A stretch of 64,000 nucleotides of DNA from Streptomyces albireticuli (GCF_002192455.1 NZ_CP021744.1:310001-374000), one strand, 5' to 3'; shown: positions 32,289 through 40,761, numbered from the stretch's first letter. The notes: generated by a model from the letters alone, not told the origin. Translations and numbers: made by a program.

Positions 32289-33044
32289 TCAGGAATCGAA
32301 CCAGACGACTCCCTCGCCGCCGTCGTGGCCGAGGGTCTTCGTCATGACGTCACCGTCCCGCGTGTACTTGGGGTGCTGGACCAGGAAGCCGCCGAGGGAC
32401 TTCAGCGACGTCGCGTCGCACACCCCGTCGGTGCGGATGCAGAAGCGCCGCACCGGGACGCCGTCGAGTTTCGCGGGGCCGGCGCCGGTGGAGGTGAACC
32501 CGAGGGCGCTCCAGCCCTTGGGCAGCAGGGCCCAGATGCCGGTGCCCGGCTGCATCGGGTCGGCGTAGAGCATGCCGTTCACCTGCGAGCGGGGGATCCC
32601 GGTGCCGCCGGCGGCGATCGTCTGGAGCACCTGGTCGGCGGCCTGGGCGCCCTGTGAGTAGCCGACGATCGTGAGGCGGGCGCTCGGGTCGCGGCGGTGG
32701 GTGGCCTCCGCGGCGGCCAGCAGGTTCTGGTATCCCTGCCGCACGCTGACGTCGTAGCTCGGCGCGCCGGGGTCCGGGACGTTCCGGCCGTTGAGCCAGG
32801 GTCCGGCGCTCGCCGGGTAACAGACCGGAACCGGAATACCCCCGTTGAGGTGCTTGTTGGCGAATTCGTAGCTGCTGGTGCAGTCGGGTGCGGGCGCCGC
32901 CGATCCTGTGCCGCCGAGCTCCAGGTAGTAGTGACGCACGGGGTCGGCGTGGGCGGCGGTGGGCACGGCGGCGGTGGCGGCCACCATGGCCGCCACCGCG
33001 GCGGCGGCGAACATCGCTTTCCTCGCTCTGCGGATCAGGGCCAT
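32289..33044 (-). CDS. Secreted cutinase/PE-PPE-like alpha/beta hydrolase
   Basis: ATG 33044 follows GAGGAGGAG and gives 251 residues with a signal peptide (cleavage after AHA near residue 33). The nucleophile motif is GYSQGAQAAD (G-Y-S-Q-G), shared by cutinases and the PE-PPE domain esterases. YYLELGGTGSA at the mature N-terminus and the later PMQPGTGIWALLPKGW match PE-PPE type proteins. Cys pairs around residues 72/95 and 219/226 suggest disulfides. It should hydrolyse lipid or ester substrates outside the cell. Its activity is not predictable beyond esterase or thioesterase. Confidence 0.8.
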   Translation of the reverse strand: MALIRRARKAMFAAAAVAAMVAATAAVPTAAHADPVRHYYLELGGTGSAAPAPDCTSSYEFANKHLNGGIPVPVCYPASAGPWLNGRNVPDPGAPSYDVSVRQGYQNLLAAAEATHRRDPSARLTIVGYSQGAQAADQVLQTIAAGGTGIPRSQVNGMLYADPMQPGTGIWALLPKGWSALGFTSTGAGPAKLDGVPVRRFCIRTDGVCDATSLKSLGGFLVQHPKYTRDGDVMTKTLGHDGGEGVVWFDS

Positions 33045-33226
33045 CCTTCTGCTCCTCCTCGGGTAGGTCGTGAGCCGGTCCCGGATCGACGCAACAGGCA
33101 ACTACCGGGAACGTCTCGACGTTAGGCACGGCCGTTGACATCGCGATGAAACGGACCGCCGAACTCCCGCGCGAGCGGCCGGTCTCCGCCCCGGACCGCT
33201 CAGGCCCTCGCACCGGACGCCGGAGG

Positions 33227-33943
33227 TCAGCGCGCGCCGTCCGGCCCGAGGTGCTCGACGAGCGCCCGGAGGACGAAGGGGTTCGGGACCTCGGACGCCG
33301 TGGAACCCGGCCCGTGCCACGTCCCGTCCACGTCGAGCTCGACGGATCCGTCCCGGAGCCGGACGCGCCGGACCCGCGACCACGGCACGCGGATCTCCCC
33401 GCGGCCCAGCTCCTCGCTGGTCAGCCACACATCGCCGAAGGTCAGGCGCTCGCCCCGGTCGAGCGCGGCCAGCGCAGCGGGCAGCTGGGCGCGGCTGACG
33501 CCCCGCTCGATCCCCTCCCACCACCGCGCCTCGTCACCCTGCTCCGGCCCGCCGCGCAGCACGACCCGCCGCCCGGTGACGTCGGTGAGCGTGCAGGCGC
33601 CGCCGCCGCGGGACGGGTCGTACGGGCGCGGAGGGCTCGTACGGAACACGGAAGTGGTGTCGTAGCGGACGACATGGATCCGCCCCTTGACGGCGACCGT
33701 CATGCCGCGCTCGTACAGGTCCAGCCGGGCGTCGTCGCGCTCGCGCGCCGCGGCGGGACCGCCGTGGCGGACCTGGGCCAGCAGCCGACGGACGGCCCGG
33801 ACCGGCGGGGTCTTCGCGTGGGGCGTGTGCGCGACTCCCTTGTAGGTGGCGCACCGCCTGCCGAGGCGTTCGCGGCCGGCCGCCGCCGAGATCCTCGCCA
33901 GCAGCAGCTCGTCGCCCGGCGTACGCGGCCCCGGTCCCGTCAC
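33227..33943 (-). CDS. DUF6585-like protein
   Basis: GTG 33943 overlaps the stop of the SARP gene (GTGA), giving 238 residues. The central phrase LDLYERGMTVAVKGRIHVVRYDTTSVFR matches the conserved core of DUF6585 proteins, followed by a TLTDVTGRRVVLRGG strand. The second half (VSRAQLPAALAALDRGERLTFGDVWLT, PWSRVRRVRLRDGSVELDVD) repeats the PH-like pattern usual in this family. These are soluble or membrane-associated proteins of unknown function in actinobacteria. Overlap with the SARP gene implies co-expression and perhaps a shared task. Confidence 0.7.
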   Translation of the reverse strand: MTGPGPRTPGDELLLARISAAAGRERLGRRCATYKGVAHTPHAKTPPVRAVRRLLAQVRHGGPAAARERDDARLDLYERGMTVAVKGRIHVVRYDTTSVFRTSPPRPYDPSRGGGACTLTDVTGRRVVLRGGPEQGDEARWWEGIERGVSRAQLPAALAALDRGERLTFGDVWLTSEELGRGEIRVPWSRVRRVRLRDGSVELDVDGTWHGPGSTASEVPNPFVLRALVEHLGPDGAR

Positions 33944-35010
33944 CGGGCGGTTCCGGTGAGGCCGGCGAGGGCCTCGTCGCCACGCAGGATCAAGTGGTGC
34001 GTCCGCCGCAGCAGCCGGCCGGGAGAGACCCCCAGTTCGTCCGCCAGCCGGTGGCGGGTGCGGTCGAACACCGCCAGCGCGTCGGCCTGCCGGCCGCTGA
34101 GGTACAGCGCGCGCATCAGCATCGCGGCGGCCGGTTCGTTCAGGGGCTGCGCCGCGGTCAGGGCCGACAGCTCGTCGATGACGTCGCGGTGCCGGCCCAG
34201 GCGCATCTGCCAGTCGAGCTTCCGCTGCACGAGGACGGTCCTGCGCTCGGTGAGCCGCAGCCGCTCCAGCTCGGCGAACGGTCCGGGCTGGCCCGCCAGC
34301 GGCTCTCCCCGGAACAGGTCCAGCGCCTGGGAACAGGCACGGACCGCCTCGGCCAGCTCGCCCGCCCGCTCGGCCGCGCCGGCCGCGGCGACCAGTTCCT
34401 CCATGCGCGTCACGTCCACGGTGACCGCGCCGGGGAGCAGCCGGTAGCCGCACTGATCGCGCTCGATCGCCGACTCGGGGCCGTCCCCCACGCTCAGGAT
34501 CTTGCGCAGCCGGTAGATGTACACCGGCACGACGTTGGTGTTCGGCGGCTCCTCCCCCCACACGCCGTCGAGCAGTTCCTGCCGGCTGACCGTGCGGCCC
34601 GCGCACAGCGCCAGCACCGTCAGCACGGCCTGCTGGCGCAGGTGCCCCAGGGCGAGGGGCTGCCCGTCGCGCCGTGCCCTCAGCGGTCCGAGCACCGATA
34701 TCTCCCAGCGCGGTCCGGGCGGGCGGCGGGTCACCGCCGGCGGCAGCGGGCCCGCCGCCTGTCTGCGGGGGCCGCGGCCGGGGGCGACCAGGCCGCAGTC
34801 GAAGGCGTGGACGATGACGGCGGCGCGGTCGCGCAGCCCGAGTTCGGCGAGGATCCGGGCGAGGTGTCCGGCCACCGCGTCCTCGGGGATGGCGAGGGCG
34901 GCGGCGATCTCGTCGTCCCTCAGGCCGCAGCCGACCGCGTAGAGCACCTCGCGCTCCTGGTGCCTGAGCGTGGTGGCGGCCGGCCGGCCGGTGGTCGTGG
35001 TGATCGGCAT
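33940..35010 (-). CDS. SARP-type regulator (OmpR-like wHTH plus BTAD) with extra N-terminal LuxR-type HTH
   Basis: ATG 35010 has GGGAGCC upstream and gives 356 residues; an in-frame ATG at 35121 is less likely. Residues ~12-75 are a LuxR/GerE-like helix-turn-helix (REVLYAVGCGLRDDEIAAALAIPEDAVAGHLARILAELGLRDR). Residues ~100-185 are the OmpR-like DNA-binding domain of SARPs (ISVLGPLRARRDGQPLALG to YIYRLRKIL), and residues ~190-350 are the bacterial transcriptional activation domain (LDLFRGEPLAG, RLTERRTVLVQRKLDWQM). SARPs activate antibiotic clusters by binding heptameric repeats. The extra N-terminal HTH is not standard. It is divergent from the XRE-NACHT gene. Confidence 0.82.
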   Translation of the reverse strand: MPITTTTGRPAATTLRHQEREVLYAVGCGLRDDEIAAALAIPEDAVAGHLARILAELGLRDRAAVIVHAFDCGLVAPGRGPRRQAAGPLPPAVTRRPPGPRWEISVLGPLRARRDGQPLALGHLRQQAVLTVLALCAGRTVSRQELLDGVWGEEPPNTNVVPVYIYRLRKILSVGDGPESAIERDQCGYRLLPGAVTVDVTRMEELVAAAGAAERAGELAEAVRACSQALDLFRGEPLAGQPGPFAELERLRLTERRTVLVQRKLDWQMRLGRHRDVIDELSALTAAQPLNEPAAAMLMRALYLSGRQADALAVFDRTRHRLADELGVSPGRLLRRTHHLILRGDEALAGLTGTAR

Positions 35011-35172
35011 CGTGGCTCCCCTGGCTCCGGGCCGCTTCCCGCGGCGCGTGCCGTCGAGGCTGGCCCCGGCGCCGGAAAACGGACAGGCCAGGGGGACCGG
35101 CCGTATCCGGCCGGTGGCCACGCTAGATTCCCCACCTGGGAAAACAACATACCGAGCGGGAGGCCGTGACCT

Positions 35173-37704
35173 GTGGCCAGTGAGTTCAGCACGCTGTTAC
35201 GACGGCTGCGGCACAACGCGGGAATGACCCAGGAGACCCTGGCGGAGCGCGCCGGCGTGGGGGTACGCACCATCCGCGGGTTGGAGACGGGCGAGCGCGC
35301 CGACCCCAGGGTGACCACGGTGCGGCTCCTGGCCGACGCGCTCGGGCTGAGACCGGCCGAGCGCGAGGACCTGCTGGCGGCCGCCGTCCACCGGACCGGG
35401 CACCCGGTACGGCCGAAGGACGACGCGGCCGAGGACCCGATCCGGCCGGGCGGCCAGGCCGGGCGGACGACGGAGCCGGGCGACCCGGCCGGGCACACGA
35501 TCGGGCCGGGCGACCGGGCCGGGCGGCACACGCTCGGCCCGTATCCCCCACCGGAGCGTACGGTCCGGCCCGGCGACCCGGCCGCGTACACGATCCGCCC
35601 TGACCCGGCCGACCGCGTCGGACCGGCCCCCGGGCCACCGGCTCCGGCGCCGCACGACATCCTGGCCGACGTCGCCGAGCAGCTCGCCCTCGCGGTGGCC
35701 GCCCGCTGGCAGCGCGAGGAGGAGCAGCGGCAGGTGCACGACCCGTACCCGCTGCCGGTGCACTGGCGGCCGGCGCCCGAGGAGCTCACCGACCACTGGG
35801 CCAACGTCCGGCGCCTGCCCGCCGGGGGTACGCACGGCCCGCTGGACCTCAGCGGACGCCTGGACGAGGTAGCGGGCGTGTACCGGCGGATCCCCTCCGG
35901 GCGGCTGGTGGTGCTGGGCCGGCCCGGTTCCGGGAAGACGATCCTCACCATGCGGTTCGTCCTGGACTACCTGAAGTCGAGGGCCCGCGCCGAGCCCGTA
36001 CCGGTGATCTTCAGTATCGGCGCGTGGGATCCCACCGCCGTCACGTTCCGGGACTGGCTGACCGCGCAGCTGACCCGGGATCATCCCGGTCTCGCCGCCC
36101 CGGGACCGGGCGGGCCGAGCCTGGCCGCCGCCCTGGTCGAATCCGGCCGGATACTCCCGGTGCTGGACGGTTTCGACGAGATCGCCGACGGTCTGAACCG
36201 CCCGGCGCTGGAGGCGCTCAACGCCACCACTCTTCCCCTGCTGCTGACGAGCCGTCCGGCGGAGTACGCGGCCGCCGTGGCGGAGACCGACGTGCTCACC
36301 TCCGCGGCCGCGGTGGACCTGACCGATCTCACCCTGGGCGACCTGGCCGACTACCTGCCGCGCACCACGCGCAAGGCCCGCGGCGGCGACCCGGGGACGA
36401 CCGCGTGGGACCCCGTCCTGAGCGAACTGCGCGAGCGTCCGCACAGCGCGGGCGGTGCCCACCTCGCCACGGTGCTGACCACCCCGCTGATGGTCACGCT
36501 CGCCCGCGCCGTCTACAGCGACACCCGCGACCGCGACCCGGCCTCGCTCCTGGACACCCGGCGGTTCGGCGGCCCCGAGGAACTGGAGGACCACCTTCTC
36601 GACAACTTCATCGCCACCGCGTACCGCGTCCGTCCGGGGCAGCGCCCGGCGGGCGGGCCGCGCCGCGGCTTCGACCCGGAGCGCGCCCGGTACTGGCTCG
36701 GCTACCTCGCCCACCACCTGGCCCGGCTCGACACCCCCAACCTGGAGTGGTGGCGGTTCGGCTCGGGGCTGCGCCGCTCCACGCGCACGCTGGTGATCGC
36801 GCTGGTGATCTGCCTGACCATAGGGTTCGTCGACTGCGCCGTCGGTGTCCTCTTCAGCCCTCTCGGATTCCAGCTCGCGGACGGCCTCGTGGTGGGGTTC
36901 CTCTCCGGACTCACCCTCGGCGTCGCTTACTGGTTCATGGTCGCGGCCAAGGACGTGGCGGTGCCGCCGGCCAACGTGGGCATGAAGATGTTCAGCAAGG
37001 CACGGAAGGCCGGACGGGGAACCGCCACCCGCTTCCTGATCGGGTCGCTTTTCGGGCTCGTCTTCGGCAGCGGCTACGGCTTCATGCAAGGAGTGCTCGT
37101 CGGCTTCCTCCGCCGCGTCGGCCTCCCGGCCTCCTTGCAGATCGGCCTCGACAACGCCACGCTCTACGGGGTCGTGTTCGCGCTGGGAGCCGGCCCCACG
37201 CTCGTGCTCCTGGTCCTCCTCGAAACGCCTCTCGACATCCGGTCCGCGGTCAACCCGGTCAGCCTGCTGCGCACGAACCGCCGGACGGTCCTCGCCCAGT
37301 TCCTCGTCTGGGCGACCGTCTTCGGGGTGCTCGTCGGGGTCGCGTCCGCGATGGCGATCCGGCCCATGTCGGTGTTGCTGGGCCCGCTCGTCTGGAACCT
37401 CACGGCCTCGATCAAGCTCGGTGTCATCAGCGGGCTCGGCGGCGCCCTCGGCTATGTGCTCGGGCTGACCGCCTGGGGGCAGTGGATGGTCTTCGCCCGG
37501 ATCTGGCTGCCGCTGACCGGCCGGCTGCCCTGGGCCGTCGTCGCCTTCCTGGAGGACGCCTACCAGCGGGGCGTGCTGCGCCAGGCGGGCGCGGTCTACC
37601 AGTTCCGCCACGCCCGCCTCCAGGACCACCTCGCCCGTACCTACCGGGCGTCCCTCGCTCCCCGGGAGCCGGCCGGGCCGAAGGACACCGCGCCCACCCG
37701 GTGA
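35173..37704 (+). CDS. XRE-NACHT NTPase with C-terminal membrane segments
   Basis: GTG 35173 follows GGGAGG and gives 843 residues. Residues 5-70 are an XRE helix-turn-helix (LLRRLRHNAGMTQETLAERAGVGVRTIRGLETG). Residues ~85-160 form a Gly/Pro/Asp-rich linker with imperfect repeats (PGDPAGHTIG, PGDRAGRHTLG). Residues ~225-500 are a NACHT-type STAND ATPase with Walker A GRPGSGKT 249-256 and Walker B ILPVLDGFDEI 327-337, then LLTSRPAEY as sensor 1. Residues ~535-760 hold about six hydrophobic membrane segments. The end (QFRHARLQDHL) is the short conserved tail of such proteins. NACHT proteins of bacteria are often antiphage or signalling switches. DNA-binding and membrane parts in one chain are notable. 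Confidence 0.82.
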   Translation: MASEFSTLLRRLRHNAGMTQETLAERAGVGVRTIRGLETGERADPRVTTVRLLADALGLRPAEREDLLAAAVHRTGHPVRPKDDAAEDPIRPGGQAGRTTEPGDPAGHTIGPGDRAGRHTLGPYPPPERTVRPGDPAAYTIRPDPADRVGPAPGPPAPAPHDILADVAEQLALAVAARWQREEEQRQVHDPYPLPVHWRPAPEELTDHWANVRRLPAGGTHGPLDLSGRLDEVAGVYRRIPSGRLVVLGRPGSGKTILTMRFVLDYLKSRARAEPVPVIFSIGAWDPTAVTFRDWLTAQLTRDHPGLAAPGPGGPSLAAALVESGRILPVLDGFDEIADGLNRPALEALNATTLPLLLTSRPAEYAAAVAETDVLTSAAAVDLTDLTLGDLADYLPRTTRKARGGDPGTTAWDPVLSELRERPHSAGGAHLATVLTTPLMVTLARAVYSDTRDRDPASLLDTRRFGGPEELEDHLLDNFIATAYRVRPGQRPAGGPRRGFDPERARYWLGYLAHHLARLDTPNLEWWRFGSGLRRSTRTLVIALVICLTIGFVDCAVGVLFSPLGFQLADGLVVGFLSGLTLGVAYWFMVAAKDVAVPPANVGMKMFSKARKAGRGTATRFLIGSLFGLVFGSGYGFMQGVLVGFLRRVGLPASLQIGLDNATLYGVVFALGAGPTLVLLVLLETPLDIRSAVNPVSLLRTNRRTVLAQFLVWATVFGVLVGVASAMAIRPMSVLLGPLVWNLTASIKLGVISGLGGALGYVLGLTAWGQWMVFARIWLPLTGRLPWAVVAFLEDAYQRGVLRQAGAVYQFRHARLQDHLARTYRASLAPREPAGPKDTAPTR

Positions 37705-37777
37705 AGGCGGTCCCCCGCCGCGCCGCGCCGAGCCCCCGCGTGGGTACGCCCGGGCAGCGCGGCGGCGCCCGTCGCGG

Positions 37778-37944
37778 TCACGCGGACCCGAACACGACCG
37801 CCGAGTTCTGGCCGCCGAATCCGAAGTTCTGCTTGACGGCGACGCCGATCGCGGCGGGGCGCCCCACGACCGGGGTGCAGCCCAAGTCGCAGCCGGGTCC
37901 GGGTGGTCCAGGTTCGCGGTGGGCGGCACGTACTTCTCGCGCAT
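37778..37944 (-). pseudogene. C-terminal remnant of a beta-ketoacyl synthase
   Basis: The minus strand reads REKYVPPTANLDHPDP in one frame and then, after a one-base frame change, GCDLGCTPVVGRP and NFGFGGQNSAVVF to a TGA at 37778-37780. This is the C-terminus of FabF/KS-type ketoacyl synthases (IPPTxNLDxPDP...FGFGGxNxxLVF). A stop codon lies just upstream in frame, so only about 55 codons remain and they are frameshifted. It indicates that a polyketide or fatty acid synthase gene was once nearby or was carried in. Confidence 0.72.
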
Positions 37945-38187
37945 GGTCTCCTACCTGGACGGCCGGTCCGCCCCCGGCTCCCGCGACTACCTGAGCGCGG
38001 ACGCGACCGTACTGGTGGGCCCCGACAACGCCAGGGGCGTGTCCCTGTGGATCAACTGGTTCCCGGACCGGGTGACCTGGTGGTCAACATGCCGGACACG
38101 GCGGAGGCGGCGGGTGTGCCGAAGTATGTGGACCGGGTCAGGGAGATCATGCCGGCCCCCGTCCGGAGCGGACGATCAGGGCGATGA
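37917..38187 (+). pseudogene. Frameshifted remnant of an unrecognised gene
   Basis: The plus strand reads AVGGTYFSRMVSYLDGR, DYLSADATVLVGPDN and SLWINWFPDRVTW. After a shift of one frame it continues VVNMPDTAEAAGVPKYVDRVREIM. Restoring one G near 38085 would join the two into a single protein-like sequence with normal codon bias. I do not recognise the family. No start or ribosome site is visible, and it abuts the ketoacyl synthase remnant. Confidence 0.45.
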
Positions 38188-38208
38188 TCAAGGCGTTGAT
38201 CAAAAAAG

Positions 38209-38226
38209 GAGGAGTACTCACTCCTC
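38209..38226. repeat. Inverted repeat GAGGAGT-actc-ACTCCTC
   Basis: A perfect 7-bp-arm inverted repeat lies about 14 bases upstream of the -10-like TATAGC before helR. It may be an additional regulator site or simply part of the upstream scar. Confidence 0.35.
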
Positions 38227-38252
38227 GCCACTCTTAATGTATAGCGCACCAG

Positions 38253-38271
38253 GGGGCTTGCGGCAAGGCCC
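38253..38271. promoter_or_regulatory. Rifamycin-associated element (RAE)
   Basis: GGGGCTTGCGGCAAGGCCC is a 19-bp imperfect inverted repeat (GGG-CTTG / CAAG-CCC) identical, as I recall it, to the RAE described upstream of rifamycin-inducible genes in actinomycetes. Outer bases extend the symmetry (ACCAGGG / CCCTGGT). It lies 7 bases downstream of a TATAGC -10-like box and upstream of helR, as expected for this control site. Confidence 0.85.
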
Positions 38272-38331
38272 TGGTCATGGGTCAGAATCACCGGCCTAGG
38301 CCAGAACCTGCCGAAATTGGAGAATCACTCA

Positions 38332-38475
38332 GTGCGTGTGTTGTTGTCGGTTCATGGGTCGTGCGGTGACGTCGAGTCGGCGGCGGGGTGCGCACCGCGC
38401 GTGCGGACGCTCGGCGCCGGGACGCGGGTGTGCGTGCCGTCGGCCGTCGCGGCGGCGACCTCGGATCGGAGCTGA
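38332..38475 (+). pseudogene. N-terminal stump of a GT1 glycosyltransferase (rifamycin glycosyltransferase-like) between RAE and helR
   Basis: GTG 38332 has a GGAG ribosome site and opens a 47-codon frame beginning MRVLLSVHGSCGDVES and continuing VRTLGAGTRVCVPSAVAA, then TGA. This is the start of GT1 antibiotic/sterol glycosyltransferases (MRVLLSTxGSRGDVEP...LGAxVRVCxPPDFA). The rest of the ~400-residue enzyme is absent. The motif is also degraded (GSRGDVEP to GSCGDVES). The RAE, ribosome site and reading frame are kept and the stop lies only 4 bases before the helR ATG. It therefore looks like a deleted rgt-type gene whose stump now acts as a coupled leader for helR. Confidence 0.7.
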
Positions 38476-38479
38476 TGAC

Positions 38480-40651
38480 ATGAGCCCTCTGATCACCAGC
38501 GCTTTCGACCTTCCCCACCACCTTTCTCCCAAGGCGGACCCGGCGCTGATCGACAGCGACGAGAAGCACTTCGCGGCCATATCGGAGAGCCTCGAGCAGT
38601 CGATCGGCGAGCTGTCCGACCGCCTCGAAGCCGCGCGCAAGGCCCCCGGCGGAATCGGCCGCGAGGCGATGGACCGGGACATGGAGATCCACCGCCTGAC
38701 CGGGCGCCTGCGCACCCTGCGTCGCTTCGGCCTGGACCTGTGCCTGGGGCACATCGTCCCCGCGGACAGCCCCGAACCCGTGTACATCGGGCGCCTCGGC
38801 CTCACCGACAGCACGGGACGCCGGCTGCTGCTCGACTGGCGCTCCCCCGCGGCCGAGCCGTTCTTCGCCGCGACCCACGCCAACCCGATGGGGATGGCGA
38901 GCCGCCGCAGGTACCGCTGGACCCGCGGCCGGATCAGCGACTACTGGGACGAGGTGTTCACCGCCGACGGGCTCGAGGGGCACGCCGCGCTCGACGACCA
39001 GTCCGCGTTCATCGCCAGCCTGGGCGGCAATCGGTCGGAGCGGATGCGGGACGTCCTCTCCACCATCCAGGCCGACCAGGACGCCGTCATCCGGGCGGGT
39101 TCCCGCGGCGCTCTCGTCGTCGACGGCGGTCCGGGTACGGGCAAGACGGTCGTCGCCCTGCACCGCGCCGCCCACCTCCTCTACTCCGACCCCCGCCTCG
39201 GGCACCGCCGGGGCGGCGTGCTGTTCGTCGGTCCGAGCCGGCCGTACCTGGCCTACGTGGAAGACGTCCTGCCCAGCCTCGGCGAGGAGGGCGTGCAGAC
39301 CTGCATCGTGCGCGACCTCGTCGCCGAGGGAGCCGGAGCGGCGACCGAGACGGACCCGGACGTGGCCCGGCTGAAGTCGTCCGCGGACATGGTGAGGGCG
39401 ATCGAGCCGGCCGTCGCCCTCTACGAGGAGCCGCCCACGGAGGGGATGACGGTCTCGACCCACTGGTCCGACGTCTGGCTGAGCGCCGACGACTGGGCCT
39501 CGGCCTTCGCGGCCGTGGAACCGGGCACCCCGCACAACGAGGCGCGCGACCAGATCCGCGAGGAACTGCTCACCATCCTCGCGGACAAGCACGCCGAGGA
39601 CCACGAGGACGACGACGAGGTCTCGCCCCAGCTGCTCCGCAGGTCGCTGCTCCAGAACCGGGAGCTGATCGGGACGCTCAACCGCGCGTGGCCGATGCTG
39701 GAGCCGACCGACCTCGTCGGAGACCTGTGGACGGTCCCCGCCTACCTGCGCAGGTGCGCTCCCTGGCTCGCTCCCGAGGAGGTGCGCAAGCTCCAGCGCG
39801 CGGACGCCCGGGCCTGGACGGTGTCCGACCTGCCGCTCCTGGACGCGGCACGGCAGCGGCTCGGCGACCCGGAGGCGTCCGTGCGCAAGCGCCGGCACGA
39901 CGCCTCCGTCGCCGCCGAACGCGCGCGCAGGGCCGACGCCATCGACAGCCTGCTCCAGAACGTCGTGCTCGACGAGAGCGAGGGCGCGGTGGGGATGCTG
40001 CACGGGCAGGACCTTCAGGACACCCTGATCGACGAGAGCGCGCTGCCCGGCGCCGAACCTGACCTGCTCGCCGGGCCGTTCGCGCACATCGTCGTCGACG
40101 AGGCCCAGGAACTCACCGACGCCGAGTGGCAGATGCTGCTGGCCCGCTGCCCGTCCCGGAGCTTCACCATCGTCGGTGACCGCGCCCAGGCCAGGCACGG
40201 GTTCACGGAGTCGTGGCAGGAGCGGCTCGAACGGGCCGGACTCGACCGGATCACCGTGGCCTCCCTGAGCGTCAACTACCGCACGCCGGAAGAGGTCATG
40301 GCGGAGGCCGAGCTCGCCATCCGCGACGCGCTGCCGGACGCCAACGTGCCGGCCTCCATCCGCAGCAGCGGCATCCCCGTCGTCCACGGATCCGTCGCGG
40401 ATCTGGACTCGGTCCTCGACACCTGGCTCGCCGCACACGCCGAGGGAATCGCCTGCGTCATCGGCGATCCTGGGTTCCCGGCGACGTCCCGCGTACGGTC
40501 GCTGACGCCGGAACTGTCGAAGGGGCTCGAATTCGACCTGGTCGTCGTCATCGACCCGGAGGCGTTCGGCGAGGGCGTCGAAGGAGCCGTCGACCGCTAT
40601 GTCGCGATGACCCGTGCCACTCAGCGGCTCGTCGTCCTCACGAGCTCCTGA
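38480..40651 (+). CDS. helR: HelR-type ATPase, RNA polymerase protection from rifamycins
   Basis: ATG 38480 has GGAG upstream and gives 723 residues. The protein is a UvrD/HelD-like SF1 ATPase. It has a long N-terminal coiled-coil arm (residues ~25-85), VYIGRLGL and LLLDWRSPAAEPFF, which is the HelD signature, Walker A DGGPGTGKTV with GGPGTGKT 216-223, motif II HIVVDEAQELT, IVGDRAQAR and C-terminal LSKGLEFDLVVVID, then YVAMTRATQRLVVL. HelR binds RNA polymerase, displaces rifamycin and recycles stalled complexes. It is preceded by an RAE, the known rifamycin-responsive element, which supports HelR rather than generic HelD. Expression is probably rifamycin-induced, and translation coupled to the glycosyltransferase stump. 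Confidence 0.88.
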   Translation: MSPLITSAFDLPHHLSPKADPALIDSDEKHFAAISESLEQSIGELSDRLEAARKAPGGIGREAMDRDMEIHRLTGRLRTLRRFGLDLCLGHIVPADSPEPVYIGRLGLTDSTGRRLLLDWRSPAAEPFFAATHANPMGMASRRRYRWTRGRISDYWDEVFTADGLEGHAALDDQSAFIASLGGNRSERMRDVLSTIQADQDAVIRAGSRGALVVDGGPGTGKTVVALHRAAHLLYSDPRLGHRRGGVLFVGPSRPYLAYVEDVLPSLGEEGVQTCIVRDLVAEGAGAATETDPDVARLKSSADMVRAIEPAVALYEEPPTEGMTVSTHWSDVWLSADDWASAFAAVEPGTPHNEARDQIREELLTILADKHAEDHEDDDEVSPQLLRRSLLQNRELIGTLNRAWPMLEPTDLVGDLWTVPAYLRRCAPWLAPEEVRKLQRADARAWTVSDLPLLDAARQRLGDPEASVRKRRHDASVAAERARRADAIDSLLQNVVLDESEGAVGMLHGQDLQDTLIDESALPGAEPDLLAGPFAHIVVDEAQELTDAEWQMLLARCPSRSFTIVGDRAQARHGFTESWQERLERAGLDRITVASLSVNYRTPEEVMAEAELAIRDALPDANVPASIRSSGIPVVHGSVADLDSVLDTWLAAHAEGIACVIGDPGFPATSRVRSLTPELSKGLEFDLVVVIDPEAFGEGVEGAVDRYVAMTRATQRLVVLTSS

Positions 40652-40670
40652 GCCCCGGCTGTCCGCCCGC

Positions 40671-40714
40671 CCGGTAGGCCTCTTCCCGGTGACGCCCGGG
40701 AAGAGGCCTACCGG
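40671..40714. terminator. Perfect 19-bp-arm hairpin between convergent genes
   Basis: CCGGTAGGCCTCTTCCCGG and its exact reverse complement flank a short loop. It lies 20 bases past the helR stop and before the convergent lipoprotein gene, so it can serve both. Confidence 0.85.
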
Positions 40715-40761
40715 CTCTCCCACGGAATCACCCTCATGAAATGAGGGGCCACCGCCGCAGC

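Larger units (their letters stand above)
37705..38331. other. Rearrangement scar with gene remnants and helR promoter region
   Basis: This 627-bp stretch holds no intact gene. It contains a ketoacyl-synthase remnant (minus, 37778-37944), an unidentified frameshifted remnant (plus, 37917-38187), a GAGGAGT/ACTCCTC inverted repeat (38209-38226), a -10-like TATAGC (38240-38245) and the RAE (38253-38271). Confidence 0.6.
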
